Source: Eubacteriaceae bacterium (GTDB lineage: Bacteria > Bacillota > Clostridia > Peptostreptococcales > Anaerovoracaceae). Taken from it: 64,000 nt of DNA. How positions within the stretch are numbered: the first letter of the stretch is position 1; every line of letters begins with the position of its first letter. The position numbers were made by a program, and so were the translations under genes. Positions 37,902 to 46,704 of this stretch are shown piece by piece. The notes beneath the pieces were generated by a model. That model saw only the letters and a program-made list of their open reading frames with translations. It had not been told where the DNA came from and searched no databases. The stretch is from assembly GCA_022652985.1 (NCBI GenBank), contig JALCRY010000005.1, positions 1-64,000 on the forward strand, read 5' to 3'.

Positions 37902-38397
37902 TGTTATTCTCCTTATATTCCTGCATCAGCATATTTCTGAGTCCGCCGCTCTCAAGTATTTTCATGATATGCGGCGGCAATTTGCTGCATTTGTATGTTT
38001 CCTGTTTTGTAATGTTGTTGATTGTTCCTTCTTCGATATCGATCTCAATGTTGTCTCCTTCACCGATCTTTTCAGCTTCTTCGCATTCAACGACCGGCAG
38101 ACCGACATTTATGCAGTTGCGGTAAAAGATTCTGGCAAAAAACACTGACACAACAGCGCTCACGCCGAGATATTTCAGTGCCAGGGGAGAAGTTTCCCTG
38201 CTTGACCCCGATCCAAAATTTTTGCCGGCGGCAATAATATCTCCTTTTTTCACGCGTTTGGCAAAATCTTTGTCGACAGCCTCCATCGCGTGTATTGACG
38301 CCTCTTCAATACCCATTTCCATATACTGCGGTGGAGAAATAATATCGGTGTTGATATTGTCGCCGAATTTTAACGCCTTTCCTTTGATATCTATCAT
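37894..38397 (-). CDS. Aconitase-family dehydratase small subunit (LeuD/DmdB-like)
   Basis: KFGDNINTDIISPPQYM...GKNFGSGSSRETSPLALKYLGVSAVVSVFFARIFYRNCINVGLPVV. Confidence 0.88.
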   Translation of the reverse strand: MIDIKGKALKFGDNINTDIISPPQYMEMGIEEASIHAMEAVDKDFAKRVKKGDIIAAGKNFGSGSSRETSPLALKYLGVSAVVSVFFARIFYRNCINVGLPVVECEEAEKIGEGDNIEIDIEEGTINNITKQETYKCSKLPPHIMKILESGGLRNMLMQEYKENNNE

Positions 38398-38409
38398 ATT
38401 CGCATCTCC

Positions 38410-39675
38410 TTACAGATAATCCCGGGGATCCGCTATCTGTCCCTGCAGTGCACTCGCTGCAACTGTCATCGGCGATCCCAGATATATGTTCCCCTGTTTG
38501 CTTCCCATACGGCCTATGAAGTTTCTGTTCGAGGAAGAAATACATGTTTCTCCGCCGGCGATCAGACCGGAATGAACTCCGACACAAACACCGCATGTCG
38601 GCCCGAGTACTGTTGCCCCGCTTTCAACCAGGTCGGCAAGAATACCATCTTTATCAGCACGTTTCCACACTTCTGTCGATGCCGGCGAAACCAGCAGTCT
38701 TACACCCTTGTGTATCTTTTTGCCTTTCAGTATCCGGCTGGCGGCTTTCAGATCATTATATCGACCGCCTGTGCAGGACCCCAGATACGCCTGATCGACT
38801 TTCTGATTTGTTAATTCCGAAACCGGATGTACATTATCTACTGCATGCGGGCATGCGACCATAGGCTCAAGCCTGTCGGCTGCATATTCCTTTACTGTAT
38901 AAAAAGATGCATCCCGGTCGCTTGTTACTGCCATCATATTTGTCAGATCGGCGTCATGCGCCTTAAGAAAATCAATAGTTTTTTCATCGGCTTCCATAAG
39001 TCCGGCCTTAGCGCCCATTTCCACCGCCATATTCGATATGCACATACGCTCATCGAGACTCATATTCCAAATCGTATCGCCTGTATACTCCACAGTCATA
39101 TATGTTGCTCCGGCATGGCCGATAGATCCTATCGTATAAAGAGATACATCTTTTGCCATTACACCTTCTCCGAGTATCCCTTCCCATCTGACCTTAATGG
39201 TCCGGGGAACTCTCAGCCATGTTTTTCCTGTGATCAGTATCCCCATCATTTCTGTCGAACCGATACCGCTGGCGAATGCTCCGAAAGCACCACCCATGCA
39301 GGTATGCGAATCGGTACCCAGGACTATGCTTCCCGGAATGACATTCCCGGTCTCAGCCATGATCTGATGACACGGACCCTGAAATTCGTAATATTTATCT
39401 ATGCCGTGCGCAGCGGCCCATTTCCTCGTGAAATTGACTATCTCCGCCTGTTTTTCACTGGCCGGCGGCGTATAATGATCAGAAATGATGACTACCTTCT
39501 CAGGATCCCATACCTTATCGTGGATCTCTTTCATACCGTCTGCTATCTGTACTCTGGGACCTAGAATATCATCCATCATAGCTCTGTCGACATTTACCCA
39601 GACGATATCATCCGCTGATACCGAATCAACGCCTGCCGCACGGGCAATTATCTTTTCTGACATTGTTTTTCCCAT
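38410..39675 (-). CDS. Aconitase-family dehydratase large subunit (LeuC/DmdA-like)
   Basis: VLGTDSHTCMGGAFGAFASGIGSTEM...YLGSCTGGRYNDL...GPTCGVCVGVHSG: [4Fe-4S] dehydratase motifs. Confidence 0.9.
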   Translation of the reverse strand: MGKTMSEKIIARAAGVDSVSADDIVWVNVDRAMMDDILGPRVQIADGMKEIHDKVWDPEKVVIISDHYTPPASEKQAEIVNFTRKWAAAHGIDKYYEFQGPCHQIMAETGNVIPGSIVLGTDSHTCMGGAFGAFASGIGSTEMMGILITGKTWLRVPRTIKVRWEGILGEGVMAKDVSLYTIGSIGHAGATYMTVEYTGDTIWNMSLDERMCISNMAVEMGAKAGLMEADEKTIDFLKAHDADLTNMMAVTSDRDASFYTVKEYAADRLEPMVACPHAVDNVHPVSELTNQKVDQAYLGSCTGGRYNDLKAASRILKGKKIHKGVRLLVSPASTEVWKRADKDGILADLVESGATVLGPTCGVCVGVHSGLIAGGETCISSSNRNFIGRMGSKQGNIYLGSPMTVAASALQGQIADPRDYL

Positions 39676-39677
39676 GA

Positions 39678-40844
39678 TCAGTCCTCCTCTTCAAGCACTG
39701 ACTTCCGTATATAGACCTGTCCGTCAAGGATCCGTCTGGCCGTTCTGTATACCGCAAGCTTATTCATCCAGACATGTCCGTCTTCGACTTCGGCATCAGC
39801 CTCCACTTCGACAACGCCGCCCGGATGTCCTATTCTCAGAACTCCGTTTTTTCTTGCTTCTTCGCTTATCATGTCATAAACAATACTGCCCGGGATCCTT
39901 GCTGCTGCACCTGTACACACAGTCCCTGTAATAGGATATGTTTTATGCATTTTCAGCATGAACGATAATCTTGCTACGACATCGACATCGTCAGCCGTGA
40001 TCTTTTTCCCGTCCAGTGCAGTATAAGGAGCCGGCGGACTCACGATTGCAAAAAACGGATTATACGGGCTTTTTTCCTCCGCGTCTTTAGCGTCATCCAC
40101 TAAACCGAACATTACTGCCGCCTGTGACCTTATCAGCTGTATTTCCCTGAGAAGATTTTCATTCGCTTCTATTTCAGCTGTCGTTTCCGTACCTGCCATT
40201 CCCAGTGATGATGCAGCGATAAATACCAGCGGATTGCCGGCCTCAACCAGAGAAACTTCATAATTATTTTTCCCTACACGGATGATGTCTTTTGTATTTC
40301 CAGTAGGCAGTAATTTCCCCGAGAAACATCCCGCAGTATCCGACCAGTCCATAGTTATCCTGGCCCCGGTGCCCAGAACTCCGTCGATGTGGAAATCCCC
40401 GTCGACCTCGGCTTTTCCATCCCTGACCGGCACTTCGGCCGTTAATATAGTGTTGCTGTTTGTCTGCCGGATCCTTACAGTTGTGATCGGCTCTTTCGGC
40501 GGAACCAGTCCGTTATCTATGGCAAAAGGCCCGACGGCGGATGAAATATTGCCGCAGTTCCCTTTATAATCAATGAACTTCCTTTCAAAACTCACCTGTC
40601 CGAATGTATAATCCACATCAGCGTCATCCGAATCCGACGGCCCGATTATTGCCAGTTTACTCGTAAGCACATCTGCCCCTCCCAGTCCGTCTATTTCTCT
40701 CGGGTCAGGACTTCCGAAAGCAGCCATAATAACCTTATCACGCTCCTCCGGATCGGACGGCAGCTCGTTTTTCATGAAAAATATTCCTTTGCTAGTGCCA
40801 CCGCGTACTATAGAACACGGATAGCTTTTCATTGTTGTATACAT
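39678..40844 (-). CDS. PrpF/methylitaconate isomerase family protein (DUF453)
   Basis: PCSIVRGGTSKGIFFMKNELPSDPEERDKVIMAAFGSPDPREIDGLGGADVLTSKLAIIG...YKGNCGNISSAVGPFAIDNGLV. Confidence 0.88.
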   Translation of the reverse strand: MYTTMKSYPCSIVRGGTSKGIFFMKNELPSDPEERDKVIMAAFGSPDPREIDGLGGADVLTSKLAIIGPSDSDDADVDYTFGQVSFERKFIDYKGNCGNISSAVGPFAIDNGLVPPKEPITTVRIRQTNSNTILTAEVPVRDGKAEVDGDFHIDGVLGTGARITMDWSDTAGCFSGKLLPTGNTKDIIRVGKNNYEVSLVEAGNPLVFIAASSLGMAGTETTAEIEANENLLREIQLIRSQAAVMFGLVDDAKDAEEKSPYNPFFAIVSPPAPYTALDGKKITADDVDVVARLSFMLKMHKTYPITGTVCTGAAARIPGSIVYDMISEEARKNGVLRIGHPGGVVEVEADAEVEDGHVWMNKLAVYRTARRILDGQVYIRKSVLEEED

Positions 40845-40868
40845 ATCAATACCTCCTACTATATGTTT

Positions 40869-40884
40869 AGCAAGTTCTGTGCCA
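40869..40884 (-). promoter_or_regulatory. sigma-54 promoter P2, TGGCACA-GAAC-TTGCT
   Basis: Reverse strand; immediately upstream of the PrpF-dehydratase-CoA-transferase operon. Confidence 0.85.
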
Positions 40885-40968
40885 ACTCATTGCAAACGAT
40901 CAAATACTGCAAATTCGCCGTTTTGGAGCATTCAGGAAATTTCTGTTCACCCGTAACGTCCTGCGGTG

Positions 40969-41002
40969 TTCCATAAAAGAAACATTGTTTTCAATTATGG
41001 AA
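40969..41002. promoter_or_regulatory. Two putative activator sites TTCCATAAAAGAAA and TTTCAATTATGGAA
   Basis: Dyads centred 20 bp apart, ~95-115 bp upstream of P2. Confidence 0.55.
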
Positions 41003-41009
41003 CGGTAAT

Positions 41010-41507
41010 TTATTTATATCGGCGATAGGCCCCTGATATGCGGGCAGACTCTATAACATGTCCTTTCATGGCGGCGCGCATTTCTTCGACCGTAAATCCC
41101 TGTTCAACATTCAGCATGTCATTCAGAGCATATATATGCAGATCATATACATGTGTACGGTCGGGAGGCGCCATCCCTCCGTACCCCGTAAATTCCACTT
41201 TGCTTCCGCCCTGATACCAGCTGTTTACACCCTGCACAAAATCTCCGGCAGTAATGCTTTCATTTTCTCCGACGACCGTTCTGGTGATGTTTGCTGCGGT
41301 CCAGTGCGTCCATATATGTCCGCAGACCGGTATAGCATCGCTGTCATCGAGTATCAGTGCATACGACATTGTTCCATCCGGCGGATCTGTAATCTCGAAC
41401 GGTATGGATCTGCTGGGAACACCCAAGGTATTGAAATCATCTCCGTGTGACCCGAATCGGTCAGAAAAGAAACCGTTTTCTATTGCTTTGCTTTGTATTT
41501 TCATCAT
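41010..41507 (-). CDS. YbhB/YbcL (PEBP, Raf-kinase-inhibitor-like) family protein
   Basis: IPFEITDPPDGTMSYALILDDSDAIPVCGHIWTHWTAANI...VNSWYQGGSKVEFTGYGGMAPPDRTHVYDLHIYALN; start at MMKIQSKAI. Confidence 0.85.
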   Translation of the reverse strand: MMKIQSKAIENGFFSDRFGSHGDDFNTLGVPSRSIPFEITDPPDGTMSYALILDDSDAIPVCGHIWTHWTAANITRTVVGENESITAGDFVQGVNSWYQGGSKVEFTGYGGMAPPDRTHVYDLHIYALNDMLNVEQGFTVEEMRAAMKGHVIESARISGAYRRYK

Positions 41508-41518
41508 CTGTTCTCCCT

Positions 41519-42682
41519 TCACGAACATCCCCAGGCTGATTGATAGATTGCTGTTAATTCTTTTTTGGAAAACGGACTGAACGAACACGAAAGCAGTTTC
41601 TGCTGCTGCTCCCAGCAGTCTGTTCCCAGCCTGATGCACTCCTTCTTTGTCAGCCCGCGTTCTCCTGATCTGCTGCGCCGATAAATACAATTCAGAAGAT
41701 CATTCAGACTTTCTATAATTTCTTCATCATCGGCGCCCTCTATATCCATGCCTTTTGCCATTATCACCATTAGATCTCCCCAGACCGCAGCCTGGTCTTC
41801 CGTGACCCTTTCCCCTGTTATATCGCGAAGATATTTCTTCAGGACTGCATCCAGAAAGGAAAGGCATGCTTCTGCATGCGGTATGTCTATCTTTTCCATA
41901 AGCTGATTCCCGAGAGCATGGGATGCCGACGGCGGTGCAATTGACGCAGCCGCGCCGGCATATAATGAAGCAAGCTGCATAAAATAAATGTATTTGATCC
42001 GTGCGTTCATTCCTTCGGCGCATAGATGTTCAAATACCAGAAGTATTATTTCCAGGGCTTTTTCGGCAAGCATCCTGCTGCTTTTCGTCGACTGCAGCAT
42101 GTTGCTGAAACTTTCGACCGCATATATCAGCGCATCGATGCAGCCCCCTGCGAATTCCGCTTCAGGCAGAGAATACAGAAGCGAAGGGATCATTACGGCA
42201 TAATCCGCACGCAGTGCATGATCAGTGAACCATATTTTGCTGCCGTTTCCCGAACGACAGATAACCGCTGACTCGGCGGCTTCGCTTCCGCTTCCGCAGG
42301 TCGTCGGTATCGCTATCAGTTCTTTATTATGTGAAAACGGAAAGTGATCTGTATCCGGTATTTCATCAAGTCTTATTTCACCTGCGGCGCAGAGCATCTT
42401 CGCCATGTCGATGCATACCCCGCCGCCTATGGCGATCACGCGGTCAAACCACATTTTTGACGCATCATGCCGCAGGGCCTCAAAACCTGTATCGGTGACT
42501 TTGCCTTCGCCGTATTTTTCAATACAGACGACTGCGGCGCCCGGCGGGACCTCTGCGCGAAAATTCTGCAGCGATGAATTATCTGTCAGAATAATATCTC
42601 TGTCGCCTGCTCTGTGAGCCCGGACGAATTCTCCAAAAGAATCAAATCTTTGTATTTCAGGCAGGAAACACAATTCTCTCAT
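41519..42682 (-). CDS. Iron-containing alcohol dehydrogenase homolog with substituted metal ligand
   Basis: Paralog of 49534..50688; CIDALIYAVES where the paralog has SIDALIHAVES. Start at 42682 (MRELCFLPE) has SD AAAGGAG and is compatible with P3. Confidence 0.8.
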   Translation of the reverse strand: MRELCFLPEIQRFDSFGEFVRAHRAGDRDIILTDNSSLQNFRAEVPPGAAVVCIEKYGEGKVTDTGFEALRHDASKMWFDRVIAIGGGVCIDMAKMLCAAGEIRLDEIPDTDHFPFSHNKELIAIPTTCGSGSEAAESAVICRSGNGSKIWFTDHALRADYAVMIPSLLYSLPEAEFAGGCIDALIYAVESFSNMLQSTKSSRMLAEKALEIILLVFEHLCAEGMNARIKYIYFMQLASLYAGAAASIAPPSASHALGNQLMEKIDIPHAEACLSFLDAVLKKYLRDITGERVTEDQAAVWGDLMVIMAKGMDIEGADDEEIIESLNDLLNCIYRRSRSGERGLTKKECIRLGTDCWEQQQKLLSCSFSPFSKKELTAIYQSAWGCS

Positions 42683-42732
42683 TATCTGCTCCTTTGCATC
42701 AACGGTATAAAACATATATATCTGAATTAAAA

Positions 42733-42748
42733 AGCAAATATCATGCCA
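42733..42748 (-). promoter_or_regulatory. sigma-54 promoter P3, TGGCATG-ATAT-TTGCT
   Basis: Reverse strand, upstream of the 41519 ADH homolog and PEBP gene. Confidence 0.85.
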
Positions 42749-42838
42749 TCTGATTATCCGCGGCTGAAGATCCGGTCAGCGGTTAGAATTTCAGTGCGGT
42801 TACGGCATTCACCAACTTTCGGCCATCATCAGTCCGCA

Positions 42839-42871
42839 TTTCAATAACGGAAATCGTTTTCAATTATGCAA
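42839..42871. promoter_or_regulatory. Two putative activator sites TTTCAATAACGGAA and TTTCAATTATGCAA
   Basis: Centred 19 bp apart, ~100-120 bp upstream of P3, in the divergent region shared with the flavoenzyme gene. Confidence 0.5.
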
Positions 42872-42998
42872 TACGGCCGGCGGAAGCATTCCGTTATAAT
42901 TTTGCTGAAAGTGGACATTTCAAAAGCATTGTAAATTACGTCCTTTTATCTTTGTCGCTATACTGAAAGCAAAAACAATAAGGAGGTTTTGTAGTATT

Positions 42999-44933
42999 AT
43001 GAGTAATTATGATTTTAAAGAATCATTATCGCCGATAGATATCGGCGGAATGAAAGTGCGCAATCGTTTCGTGGTCCCGCCTATGGGCACAAACTTTGCT
43101 GATGAAAACGGCTTTGTAACTGATAAACTTATCAATTACTATACGGCTCGTGCAAAAGGCGGATTCGGCCTGATCATACTCGAGGTAACAGCTGTTCATC
43201 CGGGAGGCCGTTCGATCCCAAATGAAGTCGGAGTCTGGGATGATGAACATATAGAAGGTCTGAAAAGACTTACTGAGTCGGTCCATCGCTATGGAGCGAA
43301 AATATGCCTGCAGCTGCATCATGCAGGTCGTCAGACATCTGAAGAAACAACGGGATCGTGGCCTGTCGCTCCATCCGCAGTTTCCTGCCCTATGCTCAAT
43401 ATCATACCAAAAGAGCTTACAAATCAGGAATGCTGGGATCTGATCGAGGATTTCGGCGACGGCGCAAGACGCGCAATGATCGCAGGATTCGACGCAGTCG
43501 AAGTACACGGAGCACACGGATACCTGATCGGACAGTTTATGTCCGCCCACTCGAATAAACGTATGGATGAATTCGGCGGAGATCTGCAGAGCAGAATGCG
43601 CTTCCCTCTCGAAGTTATGAGAAACATCAGAAGCAAGGTCGGAAACGGATTCCCGGTACTCTTCAGAATGAGTACAAGAGAACTGGTGCAGGACGGCGTT
43701 GATATCGAACAGGCTAAGGCTATTTCCAGAATGATGGTAAGCGCCGGTGTAAATGCAATCCATGCATCACTCTGCACTTACGGCAGTCTCGAATGGATGT
43801 CTGTTCCGGCAGCTGTTCCGGGCGGATTCAATGCCTTTGCCGCAGGTGAGATCAAAAAAGCAGTTGATGTTCCTGTCATCGCAGTAGGCAAGATCAATGA
43901 CCCTTATCTTGTGGAAAGTATCATCTCCTCCGGCGAAGCGGATCTCTGCGCGCTGGGACGCGAATCACTTGCCGATCCTGAAATCCCTAATAAAGTCGCT
44001 TCGGGAAGAATCGATGAAATATGTCCTTGCATAGCATGTGAACAATCATGCCACGCTTATCTCGACCTGGCGAAACCGATCTGCTGCCTCGCCAATCCTC
44101 TGCTCGGCAAAGAGGAGACATTGCCTGCCGCCGCGGCGAAGAAAAAGGTCGTGATAGTGGGAGCCGGCCCTGCCGGACTGGAAAGTGCATGGCGTCTGGC
44201 AAAATCAGGCCATGATGTAACATTATTTGAAAAGCAGGAACTTTTAGGCGGAACATTCAGGATCGCCGGACTTCCTCCAACAAAACAGGAAATCATCCGT
44301 CTGCTGAAATACTGGATCAGAATGTGTAATGTATTCGGAGTAAAAATCATCTCCGGAAAAGAAATCACGGCTGAGGAAATCATCGCGGAGAAAGCCGATG
44401 CTGTTATTCTCGCAACAGGATCCAAACCTATCTCACTGCCTATTTCAGGCATGGACAATCCGAAATTCTTACAGCCGGCTGATATACTCGAAGGCAAAAA
44501 GAACTTCGGCAAGAACGTGCTTATCTGCGGCGGCGGTATGATCGGTGTAGAAACAGCCGAATTTATTGCAGAACGCAGAAGCAGCGTAACAGTTATAGAT
44601 ATGCTCCCTGACTGGGCAACAGATCTGCATGCCTTTGTAAGAGCATTCCTTATCCCTAAACTTAAGGATGAAGGCGTACAGTTTATCGGCAATGCTAAAA
44701 TCACCGAGTTTATGGATGACGGCGTCAAATATGACAACAAGTCAGATACGGTAACGCTTAACGGCTTTGACAGCGTTGTACTGGCTATGGGTACTGTCTC
44801 CAATAACCCGCTGGAAAAAGAGCTTAAGAATAAAGTCTCTGATCTCTACGTGATCGGTGACGCTTCCCGGGCAGGCACTGCCAACAAGGCCACGGAAGAA
44901 GCTCTGGAAATCGTCAGAAAAATCAATGGCTAA
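42999..44933 (+). CDS. Old-yellow-enzyme/2,4-dienoyl-CoA-reductase-like NADH:flavin oxidoreductase (FMN, Fe-S, FAD)
   Basis: TIM-barrel OYE domain (GYLIGQFMSAHSNKRMDEFGGDLQSRMRF), Cys cluster CPCIACEQSCHAYLDLAKPICC, then GAGPAGLESAWRLA dinucleotide-binding domain. Confidence 0.9.
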   Translation: MSNYDFKESLSPIDIGGMKVRNRFVVPPMGTNFADENGFVTDKLINYYTARAKGGFGLIILEVTAVHPGGRSIPNEVGVWDDEHIEGLKRLTESVHRYGAKICLQLHHAGRQTSEETTGSWPVAPSAVSCPMLNIIPKELTNQECWDLIEDFGDGARRAMIAGFDAVEVHGAHGYLIGQFMSAHSNKRMDEFGGDLQSRMRFPLEVMRNIRSKVGNGFPVLFRMSTRELVQDGVDIEQAKAISRMMVSAGVNAIHASLCTYGSLEWMSVPAAVPGGFNAFAAGEIKKAVDVPVIAVGKINDPYLVESIISSGEADLCALGRESLADPEIPNKVASGRIDEICPCIACEQSCHAYLDLAKPICCLANPLLGKEETLPAAAAKKKVVIVGAGPAGLESAWRLAKSGHDVTLFEKQELLGGTFRIAGLPPTKQEIIRLLKYWIRMCNVFGVKIISGKEITAEEIIAEKADAVILATGSKPISLPISGMDNPKFLQPADILEGKKNFGKNVLICGGGMIGVETAEFIAERRSSVTVIDMLPDWATDLHAFVRAFLIPKLKDEGVQFIGNAKITEFMDDGVKYDNKSDTVTLNGFDSVVLAMGTVSNNPLEKELKNKVSDLYVIGDASRAGTANKATEEALEIVRKING

Positions 44934-44959
44934 CGATGAACGCTTAAGATGACGATATA

Positions 44960-45665
44960 ATCATAACCACCGGCTCAGCCGGTGGTTTGTTTTAGGCCCT
45001 AGAAGGGCCCATTACCTGCAGCGTCTCAAGACGCGCCGAAATAATCCGCCAACCGCACCATCTTTTCTACCAGCCCTAAAGGGCTACTTTTTCTTTTCTC
45101 CGGTGAACGGATCTATATATTCTTTCATTGTCAACTGGTCATCAGCAATGTCTTCCTGAAGTTGTGTACGTATGTACTCCTCGATTTTCTTTGCATTTTT
45201 CCCTGCTGTATCAACATAGTAACCTCGACACCAGAAGTGTCTGTTTCCGTATTTGTATTTCAGATTCGCATGTCTGTCGAAAATCATCAGCGAACTCTTT
45301 CCTTTGAGATATCCTACGATTTGGGAAACACTGTATTTTGGTGGTATTTCAACAAGCATGTGAACATGATCCGGACAGCATTCCGCTTCGATGATATTAA
45401 TTTCTTTCCTTGCACACAGCAGTCTTAATGTTTTTCCAATGTCTTCCCTGATTTGTCCATATATCACACGTCTTCTGTACTTTGGTGCGAACACTATGTG
45501 ATACTTACAATTCCAGGATGTGTGTGCTAAACTATTCTTGTCTTTCATAGACATCCTCCTTTGCAATTGATAGCTTGGTTGGCGAACCATTGCTATCATA
45601 GCATAGGAGGTTTTATTTGCCTAAAACTCAAGTGGATTAATCCACCTGCATAGCAGGTGGTTTTT
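44960..45665 (-). mobile_element. IS200/IS605-type insertion sequence (tnpA only)
   Basis: tnpA flanked by end hairpins CCACCGGC-TCA-GCCGGTGG (44967-44985) and CCACCTGC-ATA-GCAGGTGG (45642-45660); boundaries approximate. Confidence 0.8.
45084..45599 (-). CDS. tnpA: IS200/IS605 family transposase TnpA
   Basis: KYHIVFAPKYRRRVIYG...AECCPDHVHMLVEIPPKYSVSQIVGYLKGKSS...HFWCRGYYVDTAG: HUH and catalytic Tyr present. Confidence 0.95.
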   Translation of the reverse strand: MIAMVRQPSYQLQRRMSMKDKNSLAHTSWNCKYHIVFAPKYRRRVIYGQIREDIGKTLRLLCARKEINIIEAECCPDHVHMLVEIPPKYSVSQIVGYLKGKSSLMIFDRHANLKYKYGNRHFWCRGYYVDTAGKNAKKIEEYIRTQLQEDIADDQLTMKEYIDPFTGEKKK

Positions 45666-45716
45666 TATTCCTCACCTATTCGGCTCGGAATCACCGCTAA
45701 AGCTACAATAAAATAA

Positions 45717-45756
45717 AAGGACAGGTCCGGGTGTTCAGCCGGACCTGTCCTTTTTT
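45717..45756. terminator. Strong bidirectional intrinsic terminator
   Basis: AAGGACAGGTCCGG-GTGTTCAG-CCGGACCTGTCCTT-TTTT, 14-bp stem. Confidence 0.88.
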
Positions 45757-46350
45757 CTATCTGTTTGTTCTGCGCTCGCTCCTGTCTGCTTCACGATGAA
45801 TCATCTTTTCTTCCTCTTCTGTAACCAGATACTGACGCAGAGATTTTGGAATACAGTCCAAAAATGTTTCCACAAGTCTCTGAGGGCTTTCCGCAAAATC
45901 GTTCATGACCCAGTTGCCCGTCACTCTTACACAGGCAGTGCAGTAGAAATCAAGCTCGGCATCAAGTTTTTCAGTTTCCTTCGCCCCTATCTTTTTGGCG
46001 ATGGAATCTTTATACAGCGTTTTGGTGATATTGAAAAAAGAATTCAGAAACCACTCCTGCCGGTACGCCTGTCGATAAAATTTCCGGTTGTTCTGCACCA
46101 TATGAAGCTTGGCGATCACAGCCTCATACCAGGAATATTCCGTGCCGATCAGCGAAAAGAAATCGACTGCTTCAGTACGGTATATCCAGTCAATGACATC
46201 ATACTTATCTTTGAAATTATTATAAAAGCATTGTCTGCTTACGCCGCATTCTTTACAGATGGAAGCAATAGTCATATTTTCCAGCGAATCTGTAAGCATC
46301 ATACGATTAACAGTTTCAGCAATGCGCTGCTTGGCAGGTGTTTTCCCCAT
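45757..46350 (-). CDS. TetR/AcrR-family regulator
   Basis: RIAETVNRMMLTDSLENMTIASICKECGVSRQCFYNNFKDKYDVIDWIY. Confidence 0.88.
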   Translation of the reverse strand: MGKTPAKQRIAETVNRMMLTDSLENMTIASICKECGVSRQCFYNNFKDKYDVIDWIYRTEAVDFFSLIGTEYSWYEAVIAKLHMVQNNRKFYRQAYRQEWFLNSFFNITKTLYKDSIAKKIGAKETEKLDAELDFYCTACVRVTGNWVMNDFAESPQRLVETFLDCIPKSLRQYLVTEEEEKMIHREADRSERRTNR

Positions 46351-46527
46351 TTTTCTGCTTTCCTTTCTGTTTTCTTTAAATTATAGCATTTTCAGAATTA
46401 TTATCCAGTATCTTTTCCTCATAAGTGGACATACCGGCCATACTGTAAATTGTTTTCCGTGTCAAAAATATTAGCATATTGTTATAAGAATCGATCATGA
46501 TCTGCAGGACTATCAGAAACGATCCGA

Positions 46528-46541
46528 TTCCATTTTTGCAA
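46528..46541. promoter_or_regulatory. Putative activator site TTCCA-TTTT-TGCAA
   Basis: ~107 bp upstream of P4; same dyad format as the other sites. Confidence 0.4.
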
Positions 46542-46640
46542 TTTGAAACAGCTTTTATTTCATTCTGTTTAGCGGAAAAAACAGTTTGTTTGCTGTATGT
46601 CGAAACACGTGTTTTTACCCTTATTTCGTGTCGATTTCTC

Positions 46641-46656
46641 TGGCATCGTAATTGCT
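46641..46656 (+). promoter_or_regulatory. sigma-54 promoter P4, TGGCATC-GTAA-TTGCT
   Basis: 49 bp upstream of the MIP channel start. Confidence 0.85.
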
Positions 46657-46704
46657 TATTACTATAGTAAGTTATTTTACATATTTAATAATGGAGGTTC
46701 AAAA

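Noticed and set aside
42905-42925. sigma-54-like TGGACATTTCAAAAGCA upstream of the flavoenzyme gene
   Set aside because: GG-to-GC spacing is one base too long; TTACGT-N17-TATACT nearby is a better (sigma-A) candidate.
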